Source of the DNA: Rickettsiales bacterium
GTDB lineage: Bacteria > Pseudomonadota > Alphaproteobacteria > Rickettsiales > UBA3002
NCBI GenBank assembly: GCA_027489915.1
Contig: JAIXZB010000214.1
Coordinates: forward strand, 1 to 6,442
Direction: 5' to 3'
Length of the DNA: 6,442 bases
Each line of letters begins with the position of its first letter. Position 1 is the first letter of the stretch. Under the pieces are notes generated by a model, which did not search any database, was not told where the DNA came from, and saw only the letters and a list, made by a program, of their open reading frames with translations. Shown piece by piece: positions 6,238-6,442 of this stretch. The translations under genes and the position numbers were made by a program.

Positions 6238-6442
6238 ATGAAATTAGTACGTGCATTTTTGAGGGATGAAAACGGCGCAACGATTGTAGAGTTTGCGGTG
6301 ATTGCAGGCTTGTTATTTACCGTTATTTTCATGATTGCCGAATTTGCCCTTATCTGGCTTACCAGTGCGGTGCTTGAGAATGCGATGGTTACAGCGTCAC
6401 GCTACGCGAAAACCAATTATAGCTATGCAGGAATAGACCCAC
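6238..6442 (+). CDS. TadE-like pilus assembly protein, 3' end beyond the window
   Basis: Only the first 68 codons are present; the frame stays open to the last base. The protein starts MKLVRAFLRDENGATIVEFA. After a short basic leader comes the pattern Gly13-ATIVE-Phe19, with Glu at +5 from Gly13, followed by a hydrophobic helix of about 23 residues (19-42). This is the pilin-like N-terminus of the TadE family (PF07811), whose members are minor pseudopilins of the Tad/Flp pilus system and may be cut by a prepilin peptidase after that Gly. The segment after the helix, LENAMVTASRYAKT (46-59), also fits TadE, where an Ala/Arg-rich stretch follows. The start at 6238 has a weak Shine-Dalgarno-like AGG at 6227-6229. 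TadE, TadF and TadG share this N-terminus, so which one it is cannot be settled here. Its link to the holA operon is uncertain. Confidence 0.78.
   Translation, partial: MKLVRAFLRDENGATIVEFAVIAGLLFTVIFMIAEFALIWLTSAVLENAMVTASRYAKTNYSYAGIDP

Overview
The window looks like ordinary chromosomal DNA from an alphaproteobacterium. The main support is the run DUF3576 lipoprotein - leuS - lptE - holA, a gene order typical of that class. The zinc-ribbon type of leucyl-tRNA synthetase, the CGFRPVYG start of mature LptE and the Porin_4-like porin agree with this. Genus or order cannot be fixed from the sequence. All recognisable genes are on the + strand, and no stretch of 300 bases lacks a gene.

Layout: (1) 75-1205 is an outer-membrane porin with a signal peptide, closed by a strong intrinsic terminator at about 1225-1256, so it is probably a separate transcription unit. 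(2) 1355-1894 is a small lipoprotein of the DUF3576 family, function unknown, with a possible promoter and a good ribosome binding site in the 149-base gap before it. (3) 1902-1968 is a two-hairpin, REPIN/MITE-like repeat squeezed between the DUF3576 stop codon and the leuS start. (4) leuS, lptE and holA (1974-6186) follow with 4-base ATGA overlaps and form a tightly coupled operon. (5) 6238 to the window end is the first 68 codons of a TadE-like pilus assembly protein, cut by the window edge.

The genes are mostly housekeeping. LeuRS charges tRNA-Leu. LptE is the outer-membrane lipoprotein that plugs and assembles the LptD lipopolysaccharide translocon. HolA is the delta subunit of the DNA polymerase III clamp loader. 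The porin and LptE both serve the outer membrane, and the DUF3576 lipoprotein is probably an envelope protein too.

I found no undescribed system. The points most worth a second look are the repeat placed against the leuS translation start, the start-codon choice of leuS and lptE, the uncharacterised DUF3576 lipoprotein with Asp at +2, and the truncated TadE-like gene, which may open a tad-type locus outside the window.
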